A stretch of DNA of 64,000 nucleotides from NCBI RefSeq assembly GCF_000271845.1, contig NZ_JH719393.1, positions 1,061,655 to 1,125,654 on the forward strand, read 5' to 3'. The stretch is from Rhizobium leguminosarum bv. trifolii WSM2297. GTDB taxonomy: Bacteria; Pseudomonadota; Alphaproteobacteria; Rhizobiales; Rhizobiaceae. Both the position numbers and the translations under genes were made by a program. The notes beneath the pieces were generated by a model. It was not told the origin of the DNA. It made no database searches and worked only from the letters and a program-made list of their open reading frames with translations. The stretch's first letter is position 1. Every line of letters begins with the position of its first letter. This document shows, one piece after another, positions 7,610-16,566 of the stretch.

Positions 7610-8734
7610 TCAGTGCGGAATGGCTTTTACCGGGTAGAGGCCAGGGTGGCCGGGAGAGGGTTCGCCCTTGGTTTCACCGAGATAGAGACCGATCTGCGCG
7701 CGGAAGCGCTCCACGGCTCCTCGGTTTGCAAGGAAACGACCAAAGGCGGTCGGATCGCCATTGCTATATTCCCAGATCGGCTTGTAGCCCGCCGGCGGGG
7801 CCACATCCGTGCGCACCGACCACATGTACCAGACGTTTTTCTGGGTGTCCTTGTCCAGCAGCCAGCTGAGATAAAGCTTGGCTGCCTCGGGATGCGGAGC
7901 GCCCTTCAGGATTGCGGCTTGCTGTGGCCATGCGACAAAGGGATCTTCCTTGGGCAGCAGGAAACGAGAGACCGTGCCGTCGAATGGTACCAGACCGCCG
8001 TCGGTGGAGAAGGTCGCGGTTGCGGCACCGCTTTCCACCATGTCTGTCGGAGCCTGCGTGCCACGCACATAAATCGGCTCCTGCTTCGCCAGCGCGTCGA
8101 CGTAATCCCAGCCGTATTTGTCGACGACCTGCTTGAACCAGAAGAGCACGGCGTCATCGTCGGTAGGATAGGTCAGAACCAGCTTGCCCTTGAATTCAGG
8201 GCGGAGGTAATCCTTGGCTTCGCGTGGCCAGGTTTTTTCATCCGGCATGAGCTTCGAATTGACCACATTCGAAAACGCATCAACAAACACGCCCGTATAG
8301 GCACCGTCCGGATCGCGGAATTTTGCATAGACCTTGTCCCAGCCGATCGGCTTGTAGGGCATCAAAATGCCTTCCGCCTTCCAGCGGGGGAAGTTCTGCA
8401 GGGTCTGGATCTGGATGACGTCGGCAACGTGCTTGCCGGTCGCGGCCTGGTTGTCGATGCGGGCCTCGTGGAACTTGCTGTAGTCTACGACCACGTCCAG
8501 GGTGACGCCCGGAAAGCGTGCTTCAAAGGCCTTCCTTATGCCGTCCTGCTGGCCGGGAGTGTCGCCGCCCGCATAAACGATCACACGGCCACCTTCTTTC
8601 AGGGCTGCCTTATAGAGGTGATCAAGATCTCGTGTTTCCGTTGCCTTGGAATTTGCCGCCTGTGAAACAGCAGCACTACTCGCCAGCGATGCTGCTGCGG
8701 TGAATGCCAATACGGTTCTTCGGGTCAGTTTCAT
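7610..8734 (-). CDS. ABC transporter substrate-binding protein (family 1, Fe3+/thiamine-like fold)
   Basis: 374-aa periplasmic binding protein. Residues 1-26 form a twin-Arg-like (TRRTVLAF) signal peptide ending at SQAAN. The mature part has VIVYAGGDTP, FEARFPGVTLDVV, DVIQIQT, GKLVLTYPTDDDA and VAPPAG, the style of extracellular solute-binding family 1 proteins. A ribosome site (AAGGA) precedes ATG at 8734. No permease or ATPase genes flank it, so its cognate transporter is elsewhere, possibly the PotABCD-like set at 10.6-15 kb, which has its own binding protein. Ligand unknown. Confidence 0.85.
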   Translation of the reverse strand: MKLTRRTVLAFTAAASLASSAAVSQAANSKATETRDLDHLYKAALKEGGRVIVYAGGDTPGQQDGIRKAFEARFPGVTLDVVVDYSKFHEARIDNQAATGKHVADVIQIQTLQNFPRWKAEGILMPYKPIGWDKVYAKFRDPDGAYTGVFVDAFSNVVNSKLMPDEKTWPREAKDYLRPEFKGKLVLTYPTDDDAVLFWFKQVVDKYGWDYVDALAKQEPIYVRGTQAPTDMVESGAATATFSTDGGLVPFDGTVSRFLLPKEDPFVAWPQQAAILKGAPHPEAAKLYLSWLLDKDTQKNVWYMWSVRTDVAPPAGYKPIWEYSNGDPTAFGRFLANRGAVERFRAQIGLYLGETKGEPSPGHPGLYPVKAIPH

Positions 8735-8847
8735 TGCATGTCCTTGCTGATGTTCTTGCAGCCTTGCACGGTATCTGGCCGGGAAAGGGTGCTGCGAAGG
8801 AGCGCCGTCATTTCCATGAACGCGGCGACCTTCGCGGGACGAAGCGG

Positions 8848-8873
8848 GCCGCCGGGATGCGCATCCCGGCGGC
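8848..8873. terminator. 26-bp perfect palindrome downstream of the YceI gene
   Basis: Two 13-bp arms (GCCGCCGGGATGC and its complement) meet without a loop, 28 nt after the YceI stop. It probably ends minus-strand transcription before the binding-protein gene, although no T-tract follows. Confidence 0.5.
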
Positions 8874-8901
8874 GCTCGATGAAATCCAAGAAAGAGTTTC
8901 G

Positions 8902-9480
8902 TTATTTCTTGATGGCTTCGATATCGATGTCGAGCGCAAGGTCCGGACCGAGGCCGAAATCCGTAAGTTTCTTCAGACCGAGATCCAAGCCGTTGAACTT
9001 TCCTGTGGCGGAGAAACCGGTCTTGACGGTCTTGGCATCCCAGGGAAGCGGAGACTCGGCATTCCAGACGACATCCAGGGTGACCGGCTTGACGGTGCCG
9101 GCAAGCGACAGGTCGCCGGTGACCTTGGCGGTCTTGTCACCGGTCTTTTCGATCTTCGTGCTGGTGAAGGTGACATCGGGAAATTCCTCGACATTGAGGA
9201 AATCGGGGCTCTTCAGGTCGGAATCACGCTGATCGAAGTTCGTGTCGATGCTGTTGGCATCGAGCTTCAGCGAGATCGAGCTTTTCGCAATGTCTTCCTT
9301 GTCGAAGGAGATCGTGCCCCCAACGGTCTTGAAGATCCCGTGGGCATTCGACCAGCCGGCATGATTGATCTTGAACGAGACCCAAGCGTGAGTCGGGTCA
9401 ACATCATAAGTATCTGCGGCAAAAGCAGATCCTGCAAAAAGCGCGCCGGTCAGGGCCGCGACTAGAGCTGCGAATTTCAT
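8902..9480 (-). CDS. YceI-family periplasmic protein
   Basis: 192-aa YceI-like lipocalin-fold protein; family members bind polyprenoid or isoprenoid chains in the periplasm. Start at 9480 is fixed by a signal peptide (MKFAALVAALTGALFAGSAFA) and AGGAG 9 nt upstream; the longer frame to 9714 runs antisense through the next gene. Family marks: YDVDPTHAWVSFKINHAG, FDKEDI, FPDVTFTSTKI, GDLSLAGTVKPV and a C-terminal LALDIDIEA. Confidence 0.9.
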   Translation of the reverse strand: MKFAALVAALTGALFAGSAFAADTYDVDPTHAWVSFKINHAGWSNAHGIFKTVGGTISFDKEDIAKSSISLKLDANSIDTNFDQRDSDLKSPDFLNVEEFPDVTFTSTKIEKTGDKTAKVTGDLSLAGTVKPVTLDVVWNAESPLPWDAKTVKTGFSATGKFNGLDLGLKKLTDFGLGPDLALDIDIEAIKK

Positions 9481-9523
9481 TGGTACTCTCCTTTGATTGG
9501 GCCGGCCGTCCCGGGTCGAATGT

Positions 9524-10393
9524 TCATCCCTGGAAGAGGACGGCGGCGATGGTGATGGCGATGGTGGCCGGAACCGCGGTGGCAATGCCGGCAGCAATGG
9601 GTCGAAGGAACCGCGGAAGGCGATGGAAAGCGATGCCTCCGAGAAGAATGAAAGCGGCGACGACAAGGGGCAGAACCGCGAATATGATTGCGGCGGGCGC
9701 CGCCTTCGGCGCAAAGAGTGCTGTCATAATCAAATGCACCGAGATCACGGCGGCAAACGCAAGCCCCTCGAAACTGCGCAGTGCGAGCGCATGGTCGTCG
9801 CCCCTGAAATAGCTGATATAGCTGACCAGCAGCCAGCCGCCGGTGAGCGCCGCAAGCGCACCATCGATTTGGGCCATGCCGACGAACGCGCCTAACGCGG
9901 CCGAAAGCGCAGCCGCGATGGAAACGCTAAGCAACGCAGTCGCCAACGCCGATGGCTCCCCGCGGCGAGCACCGGCCGGCTTTGCGATCGCTGGGCCGAT
10001 CGCGGCGGTCGTGACCACAAACACGGCGAGAACGACGATGGATTTGGTGGAATTGGCAACGAGCACGTTCTTGCCCAGCAACCAGCCTGACAGGGCGAGC
10101 GCGACGCCGGCCAGCATCGTGCTGACCGCCACCGGAAGCGGCCTGCGCAAAAGTGCCGGGATCGCAAAGATGCCGGCGCCGAAGAGCAGAATTATCGGGA
10201 GCTTCTGCTTTGCGGAAATGGGAGGAAGCACCGGCATACCTTCGAGCATCAAGTGGATGACAACAGCAGCCAGCGGGATCAGCAGGGCGATGATGAACCC
10301 GCGCCTGGCTGGAAACACCATCGAGGCCAACGCAACGGCCATGCCGAGAAAAAACGGCAGGCCGACAGTCGTCAACAGAAGCTGCTTCATCAT
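9524..10393 (-). CDS. Polytopic membrane protein of unknown function
   Basis: 289-aa, very hydrophobic protein with about nine or ten predicted membrane helices separated by short loops (for example LLLTTVGLPFFLGMAVAL, GFIIALLIPLAAVVIHLML and IAITIAAVLF). Start at the ATGATG pair at 10393/10390, with GGGGA about 9 nt upstream. No transporter signature recognised. YceI lies 43 nt downstream on the same strand, so the two are likely cotranscribed and could act together at the envelope (inference). Confidence 0.7.
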   Translation of the reverse strand: MMKQLLLTTVGLPFFLGMAVALASMVFPARRGFIIALLIPLAAVVIHLMLEGMPVLPPISAKQKLPIILLFGAGIFAIPALLRRPLPVAVSTMLAGVALALSGWLLGKNVLVANSTKSIVVLAVFVVTTAAIGPAIAKPAGARRGEPSALATALLSVSIAAALSAALGAFVGMAQIDGALAALTGGWLLVSYISYFRGDDHALALRSFEGLAFAAVISVHLIMTALFAPKAAPAAIIFAVLPLVVAAFILLGGIAFHRLPRFLRPIAAGIATAVPATIAITIAAVLFQG

Positions 10394-10646
10394 GGTTGTA
10401 TTTCCCCGAAGCCGGATCAAGATTATCGGTCGGCACGCTATAAGCGCCCATTTTATTTAACAAGTGTACTATCTGTCGCGAGGCAACACAAATTCGTGAT
10501 CAAATCCGAAACGCAAGGCGGCAAACTGTTCAAAAATAGTGAACGAATAAACCCCTTCTCGCCGATGCTGGGGAGGCCCAATCCACTCCCTTCGCGACTG
10601 GAACTGGGGATGAGGTAAATGCTTGAACGGGGCTCTGTCAGATCAC

Positions 10647-11456
10647 CTATTTGTCCTTGTCGATCAGCCTGTTGCCACGCTGCTGAAGGGCGGTGAAAAC
10701 CAGAAGCAGGATGACCGACAGCGTAATCAAGAGTGTTGCCACGGCCATGACCGTCGGGTCGAGGTTCTCGCGCGTGCCGCTTAGCAGTTCGCGCGGCAGG
10801 GTGCGTTGTTCGGGGCCGGTGAGCAGGATTGCTACCACCACCTCGTCAAAGGATGTGGTGAAGGCAAAGATTGCGCCCGAAACGATACCGGGCATGATCA
10901 ATGGCATGGTCACGCGCCGGAAGGTCGTCAGCCCGCCGGCGCCAAGGCTGGCGGATGCCCGCAACAACACTCGTTCAAGCTGGCTCAGCGAGGCGCTGAC
11001 GGTGATCACTGCGAAGGGCACGGCAAGGGCTGTATGGGCGAGCACCAGTCCAGTCAGGCTGTTGGCGAGGCCAAGCCGCGAAAAGAGGAAATAGATGCCG
11101 ACGGCGGTAATCACCGTCGGAACGATCATGGGCGACATGAAGCTCGCGATGAGGAAGGACTTACCGCGAAAGCTGGAGATGGACAGCCCGAGCGCTGCCA
11201 ACGTGCCGAGTGGCGTGGCGATGCATACGGTCGCGGTCCCGACAATCAGGCTGTTTTTGATGGCGATCCACCAGCGCGGGTCAGCGAAGAACTTAGCGTA
11301 CCATTTGAACGAGAAGCCCTCCAGCGGATAGGCGAGAATGCTCGACGTGTTGAAGGAAAGCGGGATGATCGCAATGATCGGTGCGATCAGGAAAAGCAAG
11401 ACGATAAAGCCAAATGTCCTGCCAGCTAGTTTCCACCAATATGTGCTGTCGGTCAT
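10647..11456 (-). CDS. ABC transporter permease, PotC-like
   Basis: 269-aa inner-membrane permease of the spermidine/putrescine (PotC) type with six predicted helices. The EAA loop in the middle (LRASASLGAGGLTTFRRVTMPLIMPGI region) contacts the ATPase. GAIFAFTTSFDEVVVAI is the characteristic PotC helix. Last gene of the transporter set: ATPase, binding protein, PotB-like, PotC-like. The gap to the PotB-like gene is only 9 nt. Confidence 0.9.
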   Translation of the reverse strand: MTDSTYWWKLAGRTFGFIVLLFLIAPIIAIIPLSFNTSSILAYPLEGFSFKWYAKFFADPRWWIAIKNSLIVGTATVCIATPLGTLAALGLSISSFRGKSFLIASFMSPMIVPTVITAVGIYFLFSRLGLANSLTGLVLAHTALAVPFAVITVSASLSQLERVLLRASASLGAGGLTTFRRVTMPLIMPGIVSGAIFAFTTSFDEVVVAILLTGPEQRTLPRELLSGTRENLDPTVMAVATLLITLSVILLLVFTALQQRGNRLIDKDK

Positions 11457-11465
11457 GACGGGCTC

Positions 11466-12671
11466 CTATCCCAATCCGATGCGCTGGACGCCGACCAGCC
11501 GGATATAGGCCGCGTAGAGCAGGAAAGTCGCAGCCAGCAGTACGGAGCCGAGCGCGGCAGCAAGGCCCCAGTTGACGGTCTGGGTGGTGTTGAACGCGAT
11601 GTAGTAGGGCAGCAACTGATCGCCCGCACCGCCGAGAAGCAGGGGGGTGATGTAGTAGCCGAGTGAAAGAATGAAGACGAGAAGTCCACCAGCGGAAATA
11701 CCCGGCAGGATTTGAGGCAGGTAGACGGAGAAGAAGGTTCTGAGCGGGCCGGCGCCAAGCGAGTTCGCCGCCAGCGTCTGGTTTCTGGGAACGTTGCGCA
11801 TCGCGCCGAGGATCGGCAGAACCGCATAGGGCAGGAGAATATGGGTCAGCGCGATCAGCACGCCCGTCCGATTGTAGATCAGCTCCAGCGGCTGCCCGAT
11901 CAGGCCGATGTTGATGAGCAGCGTATTGATGAGCCCATTTTTCTGCAGGATCACCATCCAGGCGGCAGAGCGCACCAGAACGGAGGTCCACAGGGGCAGC
12001 AGCAGGACGATCATCAGCAGGCTGGACACGCCAGCACCGGTCGACATCAACAGAAAAGCGGCCGGCAGGGCAAGGACGATGCAGATGACCGTGACGGTGA
12101 AGGCAATGGTGAAGGTGCGGATCAAGACATCGACATAGAGGCCGCCTTCATCCCGCGCCGCGTGGAGGCGGCCGGCGGGGTCGCGGCGCAGGTCGAAGGC
12201 AGAGAGCAGATAGAAATCACTCCATGGTCCTCGTGCCCGGGCGATTGCCTGCCAAATTTCGGGCCTGCCCCAAGCCGGGTCGATGACGGGCAGTTCCGCC
12301 GCCCAGTCGATTCCGGTGCCGGCTATTTCCGGCAGGCTGCGCACTGTTGCGGTGATAACGGTGCGCAGCGAGGGAGTATCGTAGTTGAGCCGTCTTGCTG
12401 CGACCCCTGCGGTGCGTGTCTTCTTGGCAGCCATCAAATCCAATGCAACCGCGTCGTAGACAGCCGGTGCCGGCAGGCCGGTTCCATCCCATCGCTTTAT
12501 CGCCTCCGCCGTCAAAGGCATGACGCTGGACAGGTCCCTATCCTCTATCGACAGCCGTAACATCCCTGCCAGCGGCACGAAGAACACTGCCAGCAAAAAC
12601 AGAACAAGCGGCAGGACGAGGAAGAGGCCCGCAGCCTTGATGGAAAACCCGGTAGTCGTCGTCTCGCTCAT
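11466..12671 (-). CDS. ABC transporter permease, PotB-like, with long periplasmic insert
   Basis: 401-aa permease. A first membrane helix (~10-32) is followed by about 150 residues outside the membrane, then five helices with the EAA loop (AANSLGAGPLRTFFSVYLPQ) near 300. Typical PotB is about 285 aa; the extra length between helix 1 and 2 is shared by a subset of rhizobial transporters. Pairs with the PotC-like permease. Substrate not determined by sequence. Confidence 0.88.
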   Translation of the reverse strand: MSETTTTGFSIKAAGLFLVLPLVLFLLAVFFVPLAGMLRLSIEDRDLSSVMPLTAEAIKRWDGTGLPAPAVYDAVALDLMAAKKTRTAGVAARRLNYDTPSLRTVITATVRSLPEIAGTGIDWAAELPVIDPAWGRPEIWQAIARARGPWSDFYLLSAFDLRRDPAGRLHAARDEGGLYVDVLIRTFTIAFTVTVICIVLALPAAFLLMSTGAGVSSLLMIVLLLPLWTSVLVRSAAWMVILQKNGLINTLLINIGLIGQPLELIYNRTGVLIALTHILLPYAVLPILGAMRNVPRNQTLAANSLGAGPLRTFFSVYLPQILPGISAGGLLVFILSLGYYITPLLLGGAGDQLLPYYIAFNTTQTVNWGLAAALGSVLLAATFLLYAAYIRLVGVQRIGLG

Positions 12672-12747
12672 GGCATCGGCTGCTTCTGTTGCAAGGGAAT
12701 GGCCGGAAGGCAGCTCCGGGACAAGGAGCCGCTTTGCCGTATGGAAA

Positions 12748-12777
12748 GCCCCCGGGCTCTGGACGTGCCAGGGGGCC
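12748..12777 (-). terminator. Hairpin between binding-protein and permease genes
   Basis: On the minus strand, GCCCCCTGGC pairs with GCCCGGGGGC across a 9-nt loop (one mismatch) and is followed by TTT. Such hairpins after the binding-protein gene commonly stabilise its mRNA or attenuate the permease genes, giving excess binding protein. Confidence 0.5.
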
Positions 12778-12783
12778 TCGCGT

Positions 12784-13824
12784 TTACTTCGCTGCCCAGG
12801 CGGAGAAGCGCTCGGTCAACTGGTCGATATGGTTGACCCAGAAGCCGGCATCGAGCGTGATGGAGGCTGCCAGATTTTCCGGTGCCGTCGGTAGGTTTGC
12901 TGCGAGTTCTGCAGGCACCAGCTTCTGTGCCTCGGTAACACCGACACCGTAGTTCAGCTTGGCCGGCCAATTGGCCTGCACGGCGGGCTTGGCCATGAAT
13001 TCGATCAGCTTGTAGGCGCTGTCGGCATTGGGCGAGCCTTTCATGATGACCCAGCTGTCGACGTTCAGCATCGCGCCTGGCCACATGATCTTGAAGTTGC
13101 GCTTGTCTGCAGCGTTGGCTGCGGGAATGCGGCCATTGTAGGAAGTGGTCATGGCGACTTCGCCCGAGCCCAGCAGTTGCATCGGTTGATTTCCAGAGGT
13201 CCACCAGACGATATTAGGCTTCAGCGCGTCGAGTTTGGCGAAGGCGCGATCGACGCCCTCAGGCGTTGCCAGCGTTTCATAGACCTTGTTTGCAGCAACG
13301 CCATCGGCCATCAGCGCGAATTCGAGATTCATCTTCGGACCGCTGCGCAGCGCGCGCTTGCCCGGAAATTTCTTCACATCCCAGAAGTCGGCCCAGCTTT
13401 TCGGACCATTGGCGAACTTTTCGCCGTCATAGGCAACCGCGATGCTGAAGATGTTGGCCGGAACACCGCACTCCGATGCCGTGCCCGGAAGGTATTTCTC
13501 CGCGCCACCGAACTTTGCGGGATCGAGGACCTCGAACAGGCCTTCCTCGCAGCCTATCGTCAGCTCTTCCGCCTCTACCTCGACAAGATCCCAGGTGTTG
13601 CTGTCGCCAGCCTGGGCCTTGGAGCGCAACACGCCGACGCCACCATCCCAGCTGTCTTCTGAAAGCGGCGCCTTAGTTTCCGTCTTGAACGGCGTGAAGA
13701 ACACGTCACGCTGCGCGTCTTGAAAGATCCCACCCCAGGACACAATGGTGAGGTCACGCGCAGCGGCCATCCCAGGTAACGCAAGTGCGGCCGCCAGTGC
13801 GGCCAGATGGACTATTTTTTTCAT
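12784..13824 (-). CDS. ABC transporter substrate-binding protein, PotD-like
   Basis: 346-aa periplasmic binding protein. Start at 13824 follows from the signal peptide (MKKIVHLAALAAALALPGMA, cleaved near AAARD); upstream sequence in this frame is antisense to the ATPase gene. The mature protein begins LTIVSWGGIFQDAQRD and has VEVEAEELTIGCEEGL, YLPGTASECGVP and IVWWTSGNQPMQLLGSGEVAM, matching PotD/PotF-like family members for polyamines and many other organic ions. Placed between ATPase and permeases. Confidence 0.9.
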   Translation of the reverse strand: MKKIVHLAALAAALALPGMAAARDLTIVSWGGIFQDAQRDVFFTPFKTETKAPLSEDSWDGGVGVLRSKAQAGDSNTWDLVEVEAEELTIGCEEGLFEVLDPAKFGGAEKYLPGTASECGVPANIFSIAVAYDGEKFANGPKSWADFWDVKKFPGKRALRSGPKMNLEFALMADGVAANKVYETLATPEGVDRAFAKLDALKPNIVWWTSGNQPMQLLGSGEVAMTTSYNGRIPAANAADKRNFKIMWPGAMLNVDSWVIMKGSPNADSAYKLIEFMAKPAVQANWPAKLNYGVGVTEAQKLVPAELAANLPTAPENLAASITLDAGFWVNHIDQLTERFSAWAAK

Positions 13825-13900
13825 GTTGGCATTCCCCTTGTTTTTAGGTTCGTTTTCACACTTGAGGTCGCACGGCACCGGTGACCGGTTGTCGCCATGC

Positions 13901-14986
13901 CTATTCCTTCGGCAGGACCCGGCAGGCGCCGGCCGAGAGTTCGATGTCGATCCGCTCTCCTTGCGCGATCGGCTTTTCGCCGCCAGCACTCGTCTTGAAG
14001 ACCAGCCGGCCGATGCCGTCGGCCTCGACGAGGATGCGCCTCTGGTCACCGAGATAGACGATGTCGATGACAGCGGCGGAGACGTGCTGGCCGGCATCGG
14101 CTGACGCACGGCGAATGTTTTCCGGTCGGATGCTGAGGATGATTTCGTCGCCGGACCTGCACGAAGTCTGGCACCGAGCCTGCAACAGGCCTCCGCCTGC
14201 GAAACGGATCGCAACCTCATCGCCGTCCTTGGCTTCAATACGGCCCGGCAGCATGTTGTTCTCGCCGATGAAGGAGGCGACGAAAGGTGTCGCAGGCCGT
14301 TCATAGAGAGCTTCCGGGGTGTCTATCTGCTCGATCCGTCCCTTGTTGAATACGGCGACCCGGTCGGAGAGCGTCAGGGCCTCGGATTGATCGTGGGTGA
14401 CGAACACCATGGTCGTGCCGAGGTCGCGGTGGAGCGCCTTCAGTTCCGCCTGCAAGTGCTCGCGCAGATTTTTGTCGAGCGCGCCGAGCGGTTCGTCGAG
14501 AACGATCAGGCGCGGCTTGAAGATGATGGCGCGAGCAAGCGCCACGCGCTGTTGCTGTCCGCCGGACAGCTGCACCGGCTTGCGGTCGCCCAACCCTTCC
14601 AGATGCACTATGGCCAGCGCCGCATCCACCCGGCTTCGAATGTCTGCGGCCTCCACCCGGCGTACGCTGAGCGGAAAAGCCAGATTGTCGCGCACCGACA
14701 TATGCGGAAAGAGCGCGTAATTTTGAAAGACAACACCAATGTTGCGTTTGTGTGCCGGCAGCCTCTCGATGCGGCGTCCATCCATCTCGATTGTGCCTTC
14801 GCTCGGCGTTTCGAACCCGGCCAGCATCATCAGCGTCGTGGTCTTGCCCGATCCCGACGGGCCTAGAAACGTGATGAACTCGCCCGGCACAATATCGAGA
14901 TCGATCCCGTCGATGGCCTGGTAGATTCCATAGTTCTTGGAGACACCGCTGAAGCGGACGATCGGGCTCGCCGTTGCAATGGCCAT
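13901..14986 (-). CDS. ABC transporter ATPase, PotA-like
   Basis: 361-aa ATPase. Start at 14986 (MAIATAS) is preferred over 15016 because GGAGG lies 8 nt upstream. Walker A GPSGSGKTT, Q-loop VFQNYALFPH, signature LSGGQQQR, Walker B LIVLDEPLGALD and H-loop VFVTHD are intact. The last ~110 residues form a TOBE domain (ILSIRPENI). First gene of the transporter block, 142 nt downstream of the carboxymuconolactone-decarboxylase-family gene, so it may share that operon or have its own promoter. Confidence 0.93.
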   Translation of the reverse strand: MAIATASPIVRFSGVSKNYGIYQAIDGIDLDIVPGEFITFLGPSGSGKTTTLMMLAGFETPSEGTIEMDGRRIERLPAHKRNIGVVFQNYALFPHMSVRDNLAFPLSVRRVEAADIRSRVDAALAIVHLEGLGDRKPVQLSGGQQQRVALARAIIFKPRLIVLDEPLGALDKNLREHLQAELKALHRDLGTTMVFVTHDQSEALTLSDRVAVFNKGRIEQIDTPEALYERPATPFVASFIGENNMLPGRIEAKDGDEVAIRFAGGGLLQARCQTSCRSGDEIILSIRPENIRRASADAGQHVSAAVIDIVYLGDQRRILVEADGIGRLVFKTSAGGEKPIAQGERIDIELSAGACRVLPKE

Positions 14987-15128
14987 CAGCGCGACCTCCG
15001 GCTCGCGGCAATCCATGCGGACGGCCGGCCCTCCCGCTGAACTCTGGCTTCACGCATTTTCATAGGCGGTGCCCTCTTGGGGGTTAGTGGTCTGTTCGGT
15101 CTGCCATCCAGTGCCTGGCGTCAGATGA

Positions 15129-15512
15129 TCATTCGGCGGCCTCGATCTCGGCGAAGACTTCACGGGCCAGGCGGAATGCCTCCACACCGGCCGGTATGCC
15201 GGCATAGATGGCGAGTTGGATAAGCGTGTCCTTGATTTCGTCCCGGCTGCAGCCGTTCGTCAGCGCACCTTTCAGGTGCAGCTTGAACTCCGTGCTCCGG
15301 TTGAGCGCGCCGAGCATGACCAGGTTCAGCAGGCTTTTGTCGCGCAGACTGAGCGCGGTGCGCCCCCAGCCGGCGCCCCAGCAATATTCCGTGACGAGAT
15401 TCTGGAAGTCACGGTTGAAATCATCGGCCGCGTCTAGCGATTTCTCGACATAGGCCGCGCCCAGCACTGCCTTGCGAATATCGAGGCCACGTTCGAAGAC
15501 GTCCTGTCCCAT
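15129..15512 (-). CDS. Carboxymuconolactone decarboxylase family protein
   Basis: 127-aa all-helical protein of the CMD/AhpD family. PcaC-like strings: EYCWGAGWGRTALSLRDKSL, NLVMLGALNR, EFKLHLKGALTNG and DEIKDTLIQLAIYAG. PcaC decarboxylates 4-carboxymuconolactone in the protocatechuate pathway, but no other pca genes are here, so a different ring-cleavage product is likely. Its ATG overlaps the TAA of the upstream FAH gene (TAATG), showing translational coupling. Confidence 0.85.
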   Translation of the reverse strand: MGQDVFERGLDIRKAVLGAAYVEKSLDAADDFNRDFQNLVTEYCWGAGWGRTALSLRDKSLLNLVMLGALNRSTEFKLHLKGALTNGCSRDEIKDTLIQLAIYAGIPAGVEAFRLAREVFAEIEAAE

Positions 15513-16435
15513 TACGCAGTTCCTTCATCGATAACGGGGTTCGACAGCGTGCCGATACCGGGGATTTCAACGGTGATCCGGTCTCCATGTTTCAGAAAGA
15601 TCGGTGGCTTGCGCTTGAAGCCGACACCGGCCGGCGTCCCCGTCGGGATCACATCGCCCGCTTCCAGATCGATGAAGTCGGAAATGTGCTCGAGGATCGT
15701 CGGAATGTCGTAGATCATCGTTTCGGTGTTGGCGAATTGCATCACTTCGCCGTTCAGCGTCGTGCGGATGTCAAGCTTGTGCGGATCTGCAATCTCGTCT
15801 GCCGTGACGATCACCGGACCGAAAGGTCCGGAGGCGCGGAAGTTCTTGCCCGCCGTGTATTGGGTAACCCGGAACTGATAGTCGCGCACGGTCACGTCGT
15901 TGAAGATGGAGTAGCCGAAGACGTAGTCCATGGCCTCTTCCTTTTTCAGGCGGCGACCATTGGTATTTTTGCCGATGATGATGGCCAGCTCGCCTTCCCA
16001 ATCGAGATGGGTGGAGACAGACGGCACGATGACCGGGCCGCCGTCAGCGACAAAGGTGTTGGCGAAGCGCGCGAAGATGATCGGAATCGGTGAGATTTCG
16101 AGGCCGGCTTCCTTGGCGTGCTCAGCGTAATTGCGCGCTACGCAGATGATCTTGGGCGGGCGGCCGATCGGCGGCAGCAACTTCACGTCCGAACGCAGCT
16201 TCGAGATCGCATCGTTCGCAACGTGGTCCGCTTCGAAACGAGCGATGACTGCACGCGCCGATTCAGAGAAAACAGCCGGCTCCTCGAAGAACGTCTCGAT
16301 GCGCGAAGGGATGATTTCGATCGTCTCGTCGTCTGCGGCGTAAAGTTCACTGGCGCCGGCAAGGTCGATCACACGATCGCCACAGAGGGCGCCAAAGCGT
16401 GGGGTGCCATTTTCATCGTAACTGACGAGTTTCAT
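15512..16435 (-). CDS. Fumarylacetoacetate hydrolase family protein
   Basis: 307-aa FAH-fold enzyme. N-terminal lid domain to ~85, then the catalytic fold: NYAEHAKEAG, HLDWEGELAIIIGK (metal-binding Glu), YSIFNDVTVRDYQ, TAGKNFRASGPFGP, and DVIPTGTPAGVG near the end. Family members hydrolyse or isomerise C-C bonds of diketo or hydroxymuconate products. First gene of an operon with the CMD-family gene, and controlled from a promoter carrying the GAACAT-type palindrome 18 nt upstream. Exact substrate unknown. Confidence 0.88.
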   Translation of the reverse strand: MKLVSYDENGTPRFGALCGDRVIDLAGASELYAADDETIEIIPSRIETFFEEPAVFSESARAVIARFEADHVANDAISKLRSDVKLLPPIGRPPKIICVARNYAEHAKEAGLEISPIPIIFARFANTFVADGGPVIVPSVSTHLDWEGELAIIIGKNTNGRRLKKEEAMDYVFGYSIFNDVTVRDYQFRVTQYTAGKNFRASGPFGPVIVTADEIADPHKLDIRTTLNGEVMQFANTETMIYDIPTILEHISDFIDLEAGDVIPTGTPAGVGFKRKPPIFLKHGDRITVEIPGIGTLSNPVIDEGTA

Positions 16436-16453
16436 TTTTTCGTTCCGTTATTT

Positions 16454-16467
16454 GAACATTTATGTTC
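16454..16467. promoter_or_regulatory. Candidate IclR operator upstream of the FAH gene
   Basis: Perfect 14-bp palindrome GAACATTTATGTTC (two-base centre TT), embedded in a 24-bp block (16444-16467) that recurs at 17977-18000 with 22 of 24 identities. It lies between divergent FAH and iclR genes. IclR-family proteins bind inverted repeats of this kind; binding here is inferred. Confidence 0.65.
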
Positions 16468-16566
16468 GTATTTAGATCATACTGTGCGATACTCGTCAAT
16501 GATCCGCTTGCTACAAAAACGGTGTCGAAGTAGTAGTCTTCTGATCATTTCCGGCCAGAAACCGGT

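Noticed and set aside
7613..8665. 350-aa plus-strand ORF opposite the binding protein gene
   Set aside because: Antisense shadow of a well-supported family 1 binding protein with a signal peptide; GC-rich codon bias opens this frame.
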